Shown here one piece after another: positions 1-8,901 of a stretch of 64,000 nucleotides of DNA. Made by a program: the position numbers and the translations under genes. The DNA lies in assembly GCF_026239555.1 (NCBI RefSeq), contig NZ_JAPIVP010000001.1, positions 1-64,000 of the forward strand, given 5' to 3'. The notes under the pieces were generated by a model. That model was not told the DNA's origin. It made no database searches and saw only the letters and a list, made by a program, of their open reading frames with translations. The DNA comes from Pedobacter sp. PF22-3 (GTDB lineage: Bacteria; Bacteroidota; Bacteroidia; Sphingobacteriales; Sphingobacteriaceae). The stretch's first letter is position 1. Each line of letters opens with the position of its first letter.

Positions 1-1
1 C

Positions 2-823
2 GCAAGGTTCTATGACCCGGTGATTGGGAGGTGGAATGTTGTGGATCCGTTGGCGGAAGCCTTTGGTTATGCCTCGCCGTACAATTATGGATTAAATAAT
101 CCTGTTCTCATGATTGATCCAAATGGAATGGAAACTAAATCTACTCATACCGATGCTCTTGGTAACGTCTTAGCTATTTATGCTGATGGTGACAACGGAG
201 TATATAAACACAAAAATGCAACCACAAATGCAGAGGTTGACAACCTTTATCAAAATAGTATATCAACTTCAGGGGGGGGCGAAAAAATGGGAGAAACTTG
301 GACTCCTTTCGGTTTCGCAGATTTTGGTGATTACGAAAAGAATGGTGTAAACAATAAAAATCAAGTCAAAGTTGCTGAGGGTGCCAAAATTGATTTTGAT
401 TCGAACTTTGCCACTCAATCAGTTCGAGAGATTGTCAAAGCTAATCCATCAGCTTACGAATATGCAAAAAAAGCAGGTACAAAAGGGGATTGGGACATTA
501 AAACCCATACTCCAAATGGGAATGCCTACTATGGGTCATTGCTATGGGATAAGTATGCTTCAGCCAGAGATGCTGGAAATATTGCAGCTGGAATAGTCGC
601 GAAATCATCGAATATCCCAACAATTATTATCGACTATGGCTTTGGCCTTTATAATGAATCGGGAAATAATAAGTTATTATCGGGTATTAGAGGGATTCGG
701 GACTTAATAAATTTAAGTATTGTTCCGCAAGCCACGATCCCAAAGATTCTAACAACAGTGTTTACAGGTGAAGATAAACTGACAAGAGCTGGTATCAATG
801 TTGGGAAGAATATATATAAATAA
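2..823 (+). CDS. RHS tip with type-44-like C-terminal toxin (5' partial)
   Basis: This is the C-terminal end of an RHS protein; the 5' part lies outside the window or was lost. The frame is open from base 2 and reads [11 protein letters not shown], the conserved end of the RHS core, then [13 protein letters not shown], where the variable toxin begins. The following roughly 230 residues contain [20 protein letters not shown] and [15 protein letters not shown] associate these with the polymorphic toxin type 44 family, a predicted nuclease; that assignment is from memory. A GTG at 20 is a formal start only. A small lipoprotein gene follows at once, which is the usual toxin-immunity order. Confidence 0.75.
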   Translation, partial: ARFYDPVIGRWNVVDPLAEAFGYASPYNYGLNNPVLMIDPNGMETKSTHTDALGNVLAIYADGDNGVYKHKNATTNAEVDNLYQNSISTSGGGEKMGETWTPFGFADFGDYEKNGVNNKNQVKVAEGAKIDFDSNFATQSVREIVKANPSAYEYAKKAGTKGDWDIKTHTPNGNAYYGSLLWDKYASARDAGNIAAGIVAKSSNIPTIIIDYGFGLYNESGNNKLLSGIRGIRDLINLSIVPQATIPKILTTVFTGEDKLTRAGINVGKNIYK

Positions 824-830
824 TTTTACT

Positions 831-1319
831 ATGAGAAAATTTACAATTCTTCTTCTATTATTCTCCAATTGCTGTTGTATGTTTGAGAAAAAATTTATAA
901 CACATTATCGTTTGAACGGTATAGTTGTAAGCCGTTATGATGAAGGAAAAAAAAGTTATTTTTATTATGGGTATTGTAATAGTGTGGTAAATATAACCCA
1001 AAAAGCGTCCGTAATGGTAGATTGGCAATTTGACGATTTTTTGCAAGCATCCCTAATTTTTCATAAAGATGGAAGCGTTGAAATGCTAAATGATGGCGGG
1101 GGATCTTATAAAAATTTAAAGACAAATAAGATTTATTACAAACATTATGAAAGCCGAGAATATAATAGAATAAAGAAGCCTTACTTACCCCCAAATAGCC
1201 TCAATAATCTTTGCCGCTTAAGTGACGATTTAAGTTATGAAATTCGGGAAAATAAGAGATTAAAAAGCGATGTGTCGATAAATAATGAGTTAGAGACCGA
1301 CAATATGAATTGTAAATAA
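831..1319 (+). CDS. Small lipoprotein, candidate immunity protein
   Basis: A 162-residue predicted lipoprotein. I chose the ATG at 831 rather than an upstream TTG at 798, because it starts a basic-hydrophobic signal (MRKFTILLLLF) followed by a cysteine cluster SNCCC. The upstream start would overlap the RHS frame and bury the signal. The mature part is rich in Tyr, Lys and Asn and I recognise no family. Its position 7 bases after the RHS-toxin stop makes it a candidate immunity protein for that toxin, possibly acting in the periplasm. The function is inferred from position only. Confidence 0.55.
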   Translation: MRKFTILLLLFSNCCCMFEKKFITHYRLNGIVVSRYDEGKKSYFYYGYCNSVVNITQKASVMVDWQFDDFLQASLIFHKDGSVEMLNDGGGSYKNLKTNKIYYKHYESREYNRIKKPYLPPNSLNNLCRLSDDLSYEIRENKRLKSDVSINNELETDNMNCK

Positions 1320-1371
1320 TAACCTTCTTTATATATGGATATGGGCAATCGAAAGTACCGGTAAAAAAATA

Positions 1372-1833
1372 ATGATTATGAAGAAGAAGGTGTTATTAGG
1401 TGTTTTGTTCATAGTAGCAATAATAGCTTAATGCTTGGTTTACAGTGAATTATCGTTTAATACTTTAAAAGAATGTGATTTACAAAAGTTGTTTAAAGGA
1501 TACAGCGGAAGTTTTGATAAATCTTGTAGCAAGGACTTTCTTGGTAGGAGTTCTAAAGGAGAATTGTTCGAGATATACAGATATAACATAAAGGGAGGGG
1601 TAATAGATAATGATTTCCCAAAGCTTACGGAATGGGAGAACACAGAAGTTAGCAATGAGACGATTGTTGGTAAATGGAAGAATTGCCCTCTTGATTATCA
1701 AACAATGAAACTGTATAAGTTTACATTAACCTCCAACAATCTTGACGATGTGAAATGTTTTAGCTCTTTTAACAAAGAAATATTAAACCCGAAAAACTAT
1801 TACAGTTTTATTCACTTTAATGATTTGGAGTAG
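1372..1833 (+). pseudogene. Lipoprotein gene with in-frame stop in the signal peptide
   Basis: ATG codons at 1372 and 1378 start a signal-like peptide (MKKKVLLGVLFIVAIIA). It is cut by TAA at 1429-1431, directly before a Cys codon (TGC at 1432). The same frame then runs open to 1833 and gives about 133 residues of soluble protein (CLVYSELSFN onward). Signal, stop and body are all in one frame, so this is most simply a lipoprotein gene killed by a nonsense mutation next to its acylation site. A TTG at 1435 could start a cytosolic remnant. No family is recognised. It probably belonged to the immunity genes of the preceding RHS cassette. Confidence 0.6.
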
Positions 1834-1929
1834 TATTTTTTACTTTACTGCTCCGATAGCCAAGAATTATACTACATAAGAAGAAAAGGATTTTAGCAGA
1901 AAGCCACCCCAAAAAGGTTGCTTGTTGTT

Positions 1930-2181
1930 TTACATTGCGCCTATCTTGGCGGATTTGATGAAGTAGTCTACAGTTGTGAGGAGGCATTCCCTTTCTTTTT
2001 CGGGCAGTATGGAAATATCCTGGAAGCGCCTGAGCATTGCCGGGTCTTTAAATAAATTAGCTTCCCCTAAACTGGCGCAAGTCTTAGTGTGTTGGGCAAT
2101 GTAGTGGAGGACTTGTGCCTAGATATATAATAAATTGAAGTCCAGCAGCAAATGTTGGGCTTCTAATTTTTGCTCCTCCCA
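1930..2181 (-). pseudogene. XRE-type regulator C-terminal relic
   Basis: On the minus strand, one frame from about 2181 to a stop at 1930 reads WEEQKLEAQHLLLDF, an internal TAG, then AQVLHYIAQH and finally FKDPAMLRRFQDISILPEKE and a C-terminal FIKSAKIGAM. This resembles the C-terminal part of helix-turn-helix (XRE) regulators of Sphingobacteriaceae. The HTH itself is missing and there is an internal stop, so it is a dead fragment. It abuts and slightly overlaps the start of the next RHS frame, so it marks a recombination junction. The family call is moderately sure; the relic status is clear. Confidence 0.5.
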
Positions 2182-4191
2182 TCCTCTAGCGAAACTAGTA
2201 GAAGGTTTAGTCCTTTGGCCCGCCTACAGGCAGCCAAGGCCCCTGCGGCACGTACTAAAAGCCTGCTTACGGGCACCAAGGTAAAGAACCTGGGCAGCGG
2301 CACTTTTCTACTCACCACCAATTATTACGATCTGGAAGGACGCATTATACAAAGCAAAAGCAGTAACCACCTAAACGGTACCGATGTGGTAGACAATACC
2401 TGGAACTTTGATGGCAGCCTGAAAGCCAGCACCCGTACCCACACGGTAGGCAGTACGGTGACCACCATTGCCAACCGCTACGAGTACGATCATGTAGGAC
2501 GCAAGATCGCTACTTTTGAAAACATCAACAACCAGGGAGATGTTGCGCTGAACCACCTGGAATACAACGAGATCGGCCAGTTGAGCAAAAAGAACCTGCA
2601 CAACGATAGCCAGGCTACAACCTTTGCCTACAACGAGCGTGGCTGGATGAAGAACAGTACCTCCGATCAGTTCAGCATGGAGCTGAAATATAACGATGGT
2701 ATCTTGCCACAGTTCAATGGCAATATCTCTGGCCAGAATTATACCAATGGTACTGCAAATGCCTTTACTTATAGTTACGACAAGTTAAACAGGCTGACCA
2801 ATGCTGCTGCTGGCGATAACCTGGGCGAAACCATTAGTTACGATGTAATGGGCAATATTACCACCTTGGCCCGTGGTAATTTTGGAATGAACAATTATAC
2901 CGGTTACGATGGAAACAAATTAACAGCAATCAGTGGTTTTACCAACGGTACTTATAGCTATGATGTTAACGGCAACCAGAAAACCAATACAGCCAGAGGC
3001 ATTACCAACATTGATTATAATTATTTGAATCTGCCTGTTTCTATTGCAGGTCCGAATGTTAACTATACTTATAATGCTGCTGGTGAAAAGTTGCAGAAAC
3101 AAGCAGGTAGCACGTTGAGAAACTATATTGATGGTATTGAATACAAACCAGATGGTACAACAATCGATATTATCCATACAGAAGAAGGTATTGCTAGGAA
3201 TAGTAATGGCACATACAGTTATGAATACAATTTAAGCGACCATTTAGGCAATGTGAGGGCTACTTTTTATAAAAATCCTAATACCAACCTATTGGAAGTG
3301 TTGCAGCGTGACGATTACTATGCGTTTGGCCTGAGAAAAGTTGCAAGTGATGGAACTAATAAATACCTTTATAATGGCAAGGAGTTGCAGGAAGAGTTGG
3401 GGCAATATGATTACGGGGCAAGGTTCTATGATCCGGTTATTGGAAGGTGGAATGTGATTGATCCGCTTGTGGAGCTCTATCAGGAAAGTACTTCTCCATA
3501 CATCTATGTTCTAAATAACCCGATCCTGTTAACTGATCCCGATGGAAGGTTTCCCGATGGACCCGGCGATGATGTTTGGAAAGGGATAAAACAGGGCTTT
3601 ACAGGATATTTTGGTGGGATAAAACAAGCGGTTCTAAATCCTGTAGAGACCGTAAAGAGCCAGTTTACTCCCGAGGCGCTAAAGGATAACTTTCTCAACA
3701 CCGCGACAATGGGTGGATACGGTGCAGTAAAAGAAGGATTAGAAATAACTTCTGCTGCATCAAAAGGAGATTTGACCGTTTTGGGTAATGCTATTGGTAG
3801 TAAAGCTGCAGAAGGAGTTGTTGTATTGGCGACAGAGGGAGCAGGTCGTGTTTTGAGTTCAGCTAACAAAGCACTCAGTAAGTCATTCAGTGGGGCAATG
3901 CAAGATGGTACCAAGGTTTTAGAAAGTAAAAACCCATTTGATTTACAGCCTACTCAAGGATTAACGAAATCCAAAAAAGAGTTCAGTTTATTAAAAGAAG
4001 ATATTAAGTCAAATGGAATGAAAGAGTCTATTAAATATGTTGAAAACAATGGTTCCAATAGTGTCGTTGATGGTCATCATCGCCTAAGGATAGCGAAAGA
4101 GCTAGGGATTAAAACAGTACCTGCCGAAAAGGTTCAACTTCCTTACAAAGGTTATAAATCAGCGAACGATTTAATATACTCAAGGCATTAA
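2170..4191 (+). CDS. 5'-truncated RHS protein with ParB-like nuclease toxin tip
   Basis: A 673-residue frame. RHS homology starts near 2215 and no signal peptide or proper N-terminus is present; the TTG at 2170 lies inside an antisense relic. Residues of about 45-440 hold YD repeats (YEYDHVGRK, AYNERGWMKN, YNAAGEKLQ). They end with [21 protein letters not shown] and NNPILLTDPDGR near residue 456. The variable C-terminus has a hydrophobic linker and then a ParB/Srx-like fold: LKEDIKSNGMKES, VVDGHHRLRIAKELG, TVPAEKV. DGHHRL is the ParB box, so a DNase-type toxin is likely. The stop overlaps the next ATG by one base (TAATG), so toxin and immunity gene are translationally coupled. Confidence 0.8.
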   Translation: MLLPSSSETSRRFSPLARLQAAKAPAARTKSLLTGTKVKNLGSGTFLLTTNYYDLEGRIIQSKSSNHLNGTDVVDNTWNFDGSLKASTRTHTVGSTVTTIANRYEYDHVGRKIATFENINNQGDVALNHLEYNEIGQLSKKNLHNDSQATTFAYNERGWMKNSTSDQFSMELKYNDGILPQFNGNISGQNYTNGTANAFTYSYDKLNRLTNAAAGDNLGETISYDVMGNITTLARGNFGMNNYTGYDGNKLTAISGFTNGTYSYDVNGNQKTNTARGITNIDYNYLNLPVSIAGPNVNYTYNAAGEKLQKQAGSTLRNYIDGIEYKPDGTTIDIIHTEEGIARNSNGTYSYEYNLSDHLGNVRATFYKNPNTNLLEVLQRDDYYAFGLRKVASDGTNKYLYNGKELQEELGQYDYGARFYDPVIGRWNVIDPLVELYQESTSPYIYVLNNPILLTDPDGRFPDGPGDDVWKGIKQGFTGYFGGIKQAVLNPVETVKSQFTPEALKDNFLNTATMGGYGAVKEGLEITSAASKGDLTVLGNAIGSKAAEGVVVLATEGAGRVLSSANKALSKSFSGAMQDGTKVLESKNPFDLQPTQGLTKSKKEFSLLKEDIKSNGMKESIKYVENNGSNSVVDGHHRLRIAKELGIKTVPAEKVQLPYKGYKSANDLIYSRH

Positions 4192-4646
4192 TGGCGATTT
4201 GGCAATATACATTTGAGTTGATACCTAAAGATGATTTAGAGATCATTGGCCGTGGCAATTATAAAGGTGAGGTAGACTATAATAATATTAGGTTTTGGAG
4301 AAACGGAGATTACGAAGTGGGGTATTTCGATACACTAACGGGACTCTTATCAAAGGGTAAATCGTGGAGTAATGACATAGTTCTTTATGGAAATGAGGAA
4401 AAAACCTGTATAAAGTTCTTAATTGAAGATGATAAAATATCGGAGGTTGTGATTCGAATTGATTTTAGGGAAGACTATTCAAAACTGTTAAGTGAGATAA
4501 TAGAATTCTGCGGACTACATGCATTACTGCTTTTAGACGAAGAACATAACGTACTCCCATTGAACCAAACTAGTATAATTTCCCTTATCAAGAATTCGAT
4601 ACAGTATATTCATCTGCAGAATCTTATGAAAAATGAAGATAGCTAA
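4191..4646 (+). CDS. Candidate immunity protein for the ParB-like RHS toxin
   Basis: A 151-residue soluble acidic protein with no signal peptide. Its ATG overlaps the toxin stop codon by one base. It opens MAIWQYTFELIPKDDLEIIG and is rich in Asp, Glu and Ile. I cannot name a family with certainty, but layout, size and acidity fit a cytosolic immunity protein that neutralises a DNA-acting toxin. It is followed by a strong hairpin terminator at 4738-4773, so it ends the transcription unit. Confidence 0.6.
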   Translation: MAIWQYTFELIPKDDLEIIGRGNYKGEVDYNNIRFWRNGDYEVGYFDTLTGLLSKGKSWSNDIVLYGNEEKTCIKFLIEDDKISEVVIRIDFREDYSKLLSEIIEFCGLHALLLLDEEHNVLPLNQTSIISLIKNSIQYIHLQNLMKNEDS

Positions 4647-4737
4647 TATTGAAATAAAGTCTGGTAGCAATATTGAGCTTTGCATTTGCCCCTTCTGGTC
4701 TTGGCGTCTCGCTAAGACCAAAATGTAACTTACATAT

Positions 4738-4773
4738 AAAGTCCGGCAGTTTAAAAGTTGCCGGACTTTTTTA
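4738..4773 (+). terminator. Rho-independent terminator after the immunity gene
   Basis: AAAGTCCGGCA pairs with TGCCGGACTTT across a short A/T-rich loop and is followed by a run of Ts. It lies 92 bases after the stop of the immunity gene. Degenerate versions recur at the ends of two later cassettes, near 8008-8036 and 9440-9467. Confidence 0.75.
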
Positions 4774-4971
4774 TTTCTGTATGAGTCCAAGTTTGATTAG
4801 CCTGGCTTTAATTGCTCCGTAGGTCCGAGAATGTAGTTTGGCGAGTTGGGTAATCTTGGTGCCCTCGGTAAAGCGTTCTGCAAGCAATTCATCTTCTTGT
4901 TCATTCCATGCCAAACCCTGGTTGCCATCTGTCCGTAGTCTTGAGCTATAGATTGAGCGTAAGGAGACCAC
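4771..4971 (-). pseudogene. Myb/SANT-like domain relic, copy 1
   Basis: Minus-strand frame ending GNQGLAWNEQEDELLAERF ... GTKITQLAKLHSRTYGAIKA ... LIQK and a stop at 4771. The W-x3-ED...G-x-I-x2-LA...R-T-x-GAI-x-AR pattern is a Myb/SANT-like helix-turn-helix, normally the C-terminal tail of a larger protein. Only the tail is here. Related tails lie at 8031-8234 and 9467-9735, always antisense and always between an immunity gene and the next RHS fragment. The upstream part reads into unrelated sequence, so no complete gene is present. Confidence 0.55.
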
Positions 4972-5011
4972 GGATTCATCAATGTTGAACGCGATTAGGA
5001 CTGATACTTAA

Positions 5012-6226
5012 AATACTTACAACTATCTGAACTTACCGGCAACCGCCACAAGGGTAACTGGTACGGCAGTTAATCTGGCGTATACTTATGATGCTGCGGG
5101 CAACAAACTGGCTAGAAACAGCAGTGGCACGGTTAGAAATTATATTAATGGTGTTGAATACAAACCAGATGGCACAACAATCGATATTATCCACACTGAA
5201 GAAGTGATAGCAAGAAATATACCTGGCGGAAACTATAGCTACGAATATAACCTGAGCGATAATCTGGGCAACGTTAGGGTAACTTTTAAACAGAGTCCAA
5301 TAACTCCATACTCCTTAGAGGTAATACAGCGCGATGATTATTTTGCTTTCGGTTTAAGAAAGGAACCGGTTGCAAAAGCGGGGCTGAACAAGTATCTTTA
5401 TAACGGCAAGGAGTTGCAGGAAGAGTTGGGCCAGTATGATTATGGGGTTAGGTTCTATGATCCGGTGGTTGGGCGTTTTAACTCGATAGACTCAATGTCT
5501 GAAAAATTTGATTTACTTTCACCGTACAATTATGTGGCAAATAATCCAATAATGCTTAACGACCCTACTGGTAAAGACTGGTCAATTACTATTAATGTTG
5601 ATAAAGATAGTAGAACTCATTATAATATCTTATTCACTGGCGCAGTAGTTGACAATACGTCTAAGCATAATGGTCAAGCTGATAAAGTAGCTAAGGCAAT
5701 TAAAACCCAATTCGAGGCGCTATTTAATAAAAATGTTGATAAAGATGAGAATGGAGGTACTGGTTTTGTAGTTACTGCTAAAGCGGAAATTAACGTATAT
5801 GATGATGCTAAGTCTGTAGGATATAAAGAAACTTTGTTTAATATCAAAGATAGAACAGATGAAGATTTCAATGTAGAAGGTGGTGGTGTTGTGGGACGAG
5901 CAATGAATGGAAAGGTTATTTCTTTAAATGAAGAACATGTAGATATGTTAGTTAATCAATGGCAAGAATAATAAAACACTTTGACATGAGATAGGGCATA
6001 CAGGTGGATTAAAACATCCTGCTGAAGACTATAAATTTAAAGTTGGAAAATATAAGTTTTTGGCTGTTTCAACTGCTCATTTGGAAGGTGGCTTAAATTT
6101 TATGAATCAAGGGTCGAAATCACAAAAGACACCAACTGGGCCTACCAAAGATCAGATGTATAGAATTTATATGTTATATAGAAGTGGTAAATTAAATAAT
6201 TCAAATAATCAGCCCAATCATGAATA
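5012..6226 (+). pseudogene. RHS tip with metzincin-like protease toxin, frameshifted
   Basis: RHS sequence is open from 5012 (after a stop at 5009) and includes YTYDAAGNKLARN, NYINGVEYKPDG, DNLGNVRVTF, VRFYDPVVGRF and NNPIMLNDPTGKD. The toxin part runs to a double TAA at 5969-5974; a GTG at 5204 is only a formal start. Immediately downstream in another frame the sequence reads HEIGHTGGLKHPAED and then LNFMNQGS, ending NQPNHE at 6226. HEIGHTGGLKH matches the metzincin zinc motif HExxHxxGxxH exactly, and FMNQ fits the Met-turn. The catalytic end of the toxin is therefore present but separated from its N-terminus by a frameshift and stop. It is probably inactive unless the breaks are sequence errors. 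Confidence 0.65.
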
Positions 6227-6651
6227 AAATAACTTATGCCCAAATAGTTTTCTTCTTATCTTGTTTTTTATCATGTAAAGATACAGAAGTGAGAGAAAAA
6301 GAAATTTCTTTAGAAAGGTTTAAAAAAATAATTTTAAAAGAAAATGATTGCACATCAGTTGATGTGCTTCAAATTTTTCCAATAAAGAATAAATGTACTG
6401 GGAAAATTGAAAGTGCAAGTCTATATGTATGTAGGATTATAGACACACAAGATACTTTGTACGTTTTTGATGTATGTAATGATGTGAGCAGTTCTATTGA
6501 TAAAGACTTTAAAGACGGGTTTTGCATCATGAAAAAAAATGTTAAAGATTTTGGGGATAACAAAGTTTTAAAAGTATTTACACCCGACAACTTTAATATA
6601 TCAAATGGATCTAAATACCTTTGTGGAAGGATAACTATGTTGGTCGATTAA
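6220..6651 (+). CDS. Small lipoprotein, candidate immunity protein
   Basis: 143 residues starting with a signal peptide and lipobox-like LSCFLSC near residues 14-20. The mature domain carries several cysteines (NDC, NKC, YVC, DVCND, DGFC) and ends GRITMLVD. It overlaps the end of the broken metzincin toxin by 7 bases. A periplasmic lipoprotein would be a sensible immunity factor for a protease toxin. The family is not recognised. Its end is overlapped in another frame by the start of the next RHS fragment, so that cassette was joined directly behind it. Confidence 0.55.
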   Translation: MNKITYAQIVFFLSCFLSCKDTEVREKEISLERFKKIILKENDCTSVDVLQIFPIKNKCTGKIESASLYVCRIIDTQDTLYVFDVCNDVSSSIDKDFKDGFCIMKKNVKDFGDNKVLKVFTPDNFNISNGSKYLCGRITMLVD

Positions 6652-6654
6652 TTC

Positions 6655-7498
6655 CTTTAGTAAAAGTACGACATGACTACGGCACCAGGTTCTATGACCC
6701 TGTGATTGGGAGGTGGAATGTCATAGATCCACTAGCAGAGAATATGCGGAGACATTTGCCATACAATTATGGTTTTAATAGCCCGATAAGGTTTGTTGAC
6801 CCTGATGGGATGGCTTCATATGATTGGTATCAATCAAATGTAACGGGAACTGTTAAGTGGTTTGATGGTAATGGGGAACAGGATGGATAAAGGCATGTTG
6901 GAGAAGTAGGTACTGTAACATCAAGTGATGGTGGTGTTGTTAACTTAAATGCGGATGGAACAGCTACTAACAGAGCGACAGGTAAGGAAGTTACATCATC
7001 CACTAGTGGATTGACGAGTATAGTAGCCAAAGACAATACAGGGGGATTCGCTAAATTTCTATATGATGTCTTTTCTGGAGGGGCGTATAGTCGTCAGGCA
7101 AATGCTTTGGATGTTTTAGATAGAGATGGGTTAGGCGCATACAATAATCAAATGATTGCTGATGCGCGAACTGAAATCAGAGGAGATTGGATGGCTGGTG
7201 CATATCAGGTTGGAGCATCAGTATCAGTTTCTACGGCTGCGAAACTTAGTGCAGGGAAAACCACTCAGTCAGGTTCAAAACGCGTTAGGAAAAACAGAAG
7301 GATGGGTGAATGATGTAATGAGAAGAAAGTACGCGTGCTGAAGGATGGGTTCTACGGGAGATGAATCCAGCAGGAACTGATCCTACTGGTAGGATGATAC
7401 AATACCACCCTGGTACGCCAAGGCATTTTGGAGGACAGCCATACTGGAAAGTTTCCACAGGACCTGGTGGAACTGTTAGAGTCCCGCAACAACCTTAA
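6655..7498 (+). pseudogene. RHS tip with C-terminal toxin broken by stop and frameshift
   Basis: RHS homology starts near 6670 ([34 protein letters not shown]). It is joined in frame to non-RHS codons from 6621. A TAA at 6888-6890 stops the frame after [10 protein letters not shown]. The same frame is open again to 7313 (VGEVGTVTSS, LDVLDRDGLGAYNNQM, ADARTEIRGDW). The true-looking tail is in another frame from about 7343: EGWVLREMNP, IQYHPGTPRHFGG, YWKVSTGPGGTVRVP, stop at 7496-7498. The PGTPxHFxGxPYWK pattern looks like a conserved polymorphic-toxin end, but I cannot name it safely. GAAGGATGGGT occurs twice around the break, which suggests rearrangement by short homology. Confidence 0.6.
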
Positions 7499-7502
7499 AT
7501 AA

Positions 7503-7853
7503 ATGAAAATGGCAGAAAACTATGTTAAAACGATAGAAACCCTGAGGCTTTTGTCATCCTCATATGAAGATCAGGTAAGGTGTTTTCCAGATTTTGCTGA
7601 TGTTCCTGATGAAGTGATATCAAGTTTTGAGACTGTATTCCTATTGATCCCGAGCCTCATTGAGGAAGAAAGATTCTCTTTTAAATCAATAGCTTCGATT
7701 CTAAGGATATATAATAAGATGCAATGGTCTCTAAGGAATCTAGATCTAGATGATTTTTCTAGTACTGAATGGAATGAGTTGAGAGAAATATCTAAAAACA
7801 CATTGAGGTTACTAGATGAAGTTATCCAAAAGCCTGATATGAAATATATTTAG
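7503..7853 (+). CDS. Candidate immunity protein of the broken RHS cassette
   Basis: 116 residues, acidic and helical, with no signal peptide (MKMAENYVKTIETLRLLSSS). The ATG is 4 bases after the toxin-tail stop. No family is recognised. Position and size point to a cytosolic immunity protein. It appears intact although the toxin in front of it is broken, the expected state of an orphan immunity gene that still protects against kin toxins. Confidence 0.55.
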   Translation: MKMAENYVKTIETLRLLSSSYEDQVRCFPDFADVPDEVISSFETVFLLIPSLIEEERFSFKSIASILRIYNKMQWSLRNLDLDDFSSTEWNELREISKNTLRLLDEVIQKPDMKYI

Positions 7854-8030
7854 CTCTGACAGTCTTGGATTAAATGATCGATAGAAAAAAACTATTGTCC
7901 CTCTTGTTTAAGAGTTTACTTTTTCAGTGGACTCTTAAAACTTTTATGTAAACTCAAGGACTTTGTCCGTAATATTAGCAGAGTAGAAAAATATACTAAA
8001 GCCTGACAGTTTTCAAAATGCCGGGCTTTG

Positions 8031-8234
8031 TTATTTCTGTAGGAATTCGAGTTTGATTAGCCTTGCTTTGATTGCTCCATAGGTACGAGAATGGAGTTTG
8101 GCAAGCTGGGTAATCTTAGTGCCTTGAATGAAACGTTGTGTGAGCAATACATCTTCTTCTTCATTCCAGGCTAAACCCTGGTTACCTTTTTTGGTGAGGG
8201 CTTCGAGTTTGTCAATTGCAAACAAGATCGCCAC
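8031..8234 (-). pseudogene. Myb/SANT-like domain relic, copy 2
   Basis: Minus-strand frame of 67 codons: FAIDKLEALTKKGNQGLAWN, EEDVLLTQRF, GTKITQLAKLHSRTYGAIKA, ending FLQK. It is about 80 percent like copy 1 by eye and somewhat longer upstream, adding the DKLEALTKKG linker that copy 3 also has. Its upstream end runs straight into an RHS scar at 8224. It is antisense to the cassettes and is a tail fragment, not a whole gene. Confidence 0.55.
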
Positions 8235-8498
8235 TTTGAAAACATCAAGTATAAGGCAATGGATGTGGAAAATCCAATTTCTCTATCAGCGGGATTTTCA
8301 ATTGAGAGGAAGAGTGGCAATGAGCACTCCGCTTCCATGGATAGTGATGGTGGATATTCAATTGGAGGAACTTTTGGCGTGGTTTCTGCAGAAGTTATGG
8401 TTAACTTTGAGAAAGCTGCAGAAACTATAAGTGCATGGGAAACTGGCGCTAAAGAAATGATTAAGAATTATTATAAAGATGCAACTAATAAAAATTGA
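8224..8498 (+). pseudogene. RHS scar fused to the C-terminal end of a toxin
   Basis: Bases 8224-8247 nearly repeat the RHS segment at 2503-2527 (AAGATCGC..ACTTTGAAAACATCAA, one T short). The next codons read YKAMDVENPISLSAGFSIER, GYSIGGTFGVVSAEV, EKAAETISAWETGAKEM and NYYKDATNKN to a stop at 8498. This is probably the last 80 residues of an RHS C-terminal domain whose core has been deleted down to a 24-base scar. The ATG at 8259 is formal. The stop lies two bases before the next gene. Confidence 0.5.
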
Positions 8499-8500
8499 TA

Positions 8501-8896
8501 ATGAGTAATTTCGAAATGATATGGGCAATAGGTATAAGTGTTATAGTTCTGTGTGTTGGACTGCTAAGAATTAATGAAAGGTGGAAGCTTAATAAGAACG
8601 GGATACGGACCGACGGTCACATTATTCATATAGAAAGAGTAATTATTAAAAATAAAGTAAGTTTTGTGCCTACAATAAGTTATATAGATAGCGATAGTAA
8701 GCAGATTGAAGTTAAACATAGCGATAGTATGCCCTTTAAGGTTTATAAGGTCAATGAAAAAATACCAATCATATATGATGTCAATGACCCAGAAAATTTA
8801 GTTATTATTAGTAAAACTACCGCTTTTTTAGATTTTATTATTGCAATAGCAGGATTTGTAGGTTTGCTGTTCTTTCTCCAAAAGTTTTTAATGTAA
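8501..8896 (+). CDS. DUF3592-like two-helix membrane protein, candidate immunity
   Basis: 131 residues. I chose the ATG at 8501 (MSNFEMIWAIG) over a TTG at 8495, which would overlap the preceding stop. A membrane helix spans about residues 5-22, then a beta-rich loop (GIRTDGHIIHIER, VPTISYIDSDSKQIE, YDVNDPENLVI), and a second helix covers the last 25 residues. This layout is that of DUF3592 proteins. Such proteins often follow polymorphic toxins, so a membrane-located immunity role is plausible. Confidence 0.6.
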   Translation: MSNFEMIWAIGISVIVLCVGLLRINERWKLNKNGIRTDGHIIHIERVIIKNKVSFVPTISYIDSDSKQIEVKHSDSMPFKVYKVNEKIPIIYDVNDPENLVIISKTTAFLDFIIAIAGFVGLLFFLQKFLM

Positions 8897-8901
8897 AAAA
8901 A

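Noticed and set aside
4771..4982. Myb-like relic 1 as a complete small DNA-binding protein
   Set aside because: Its N-terminal part differs from the other copies and reads into junction sequence; copy 3 shows that a longer N-terminal region is missing.
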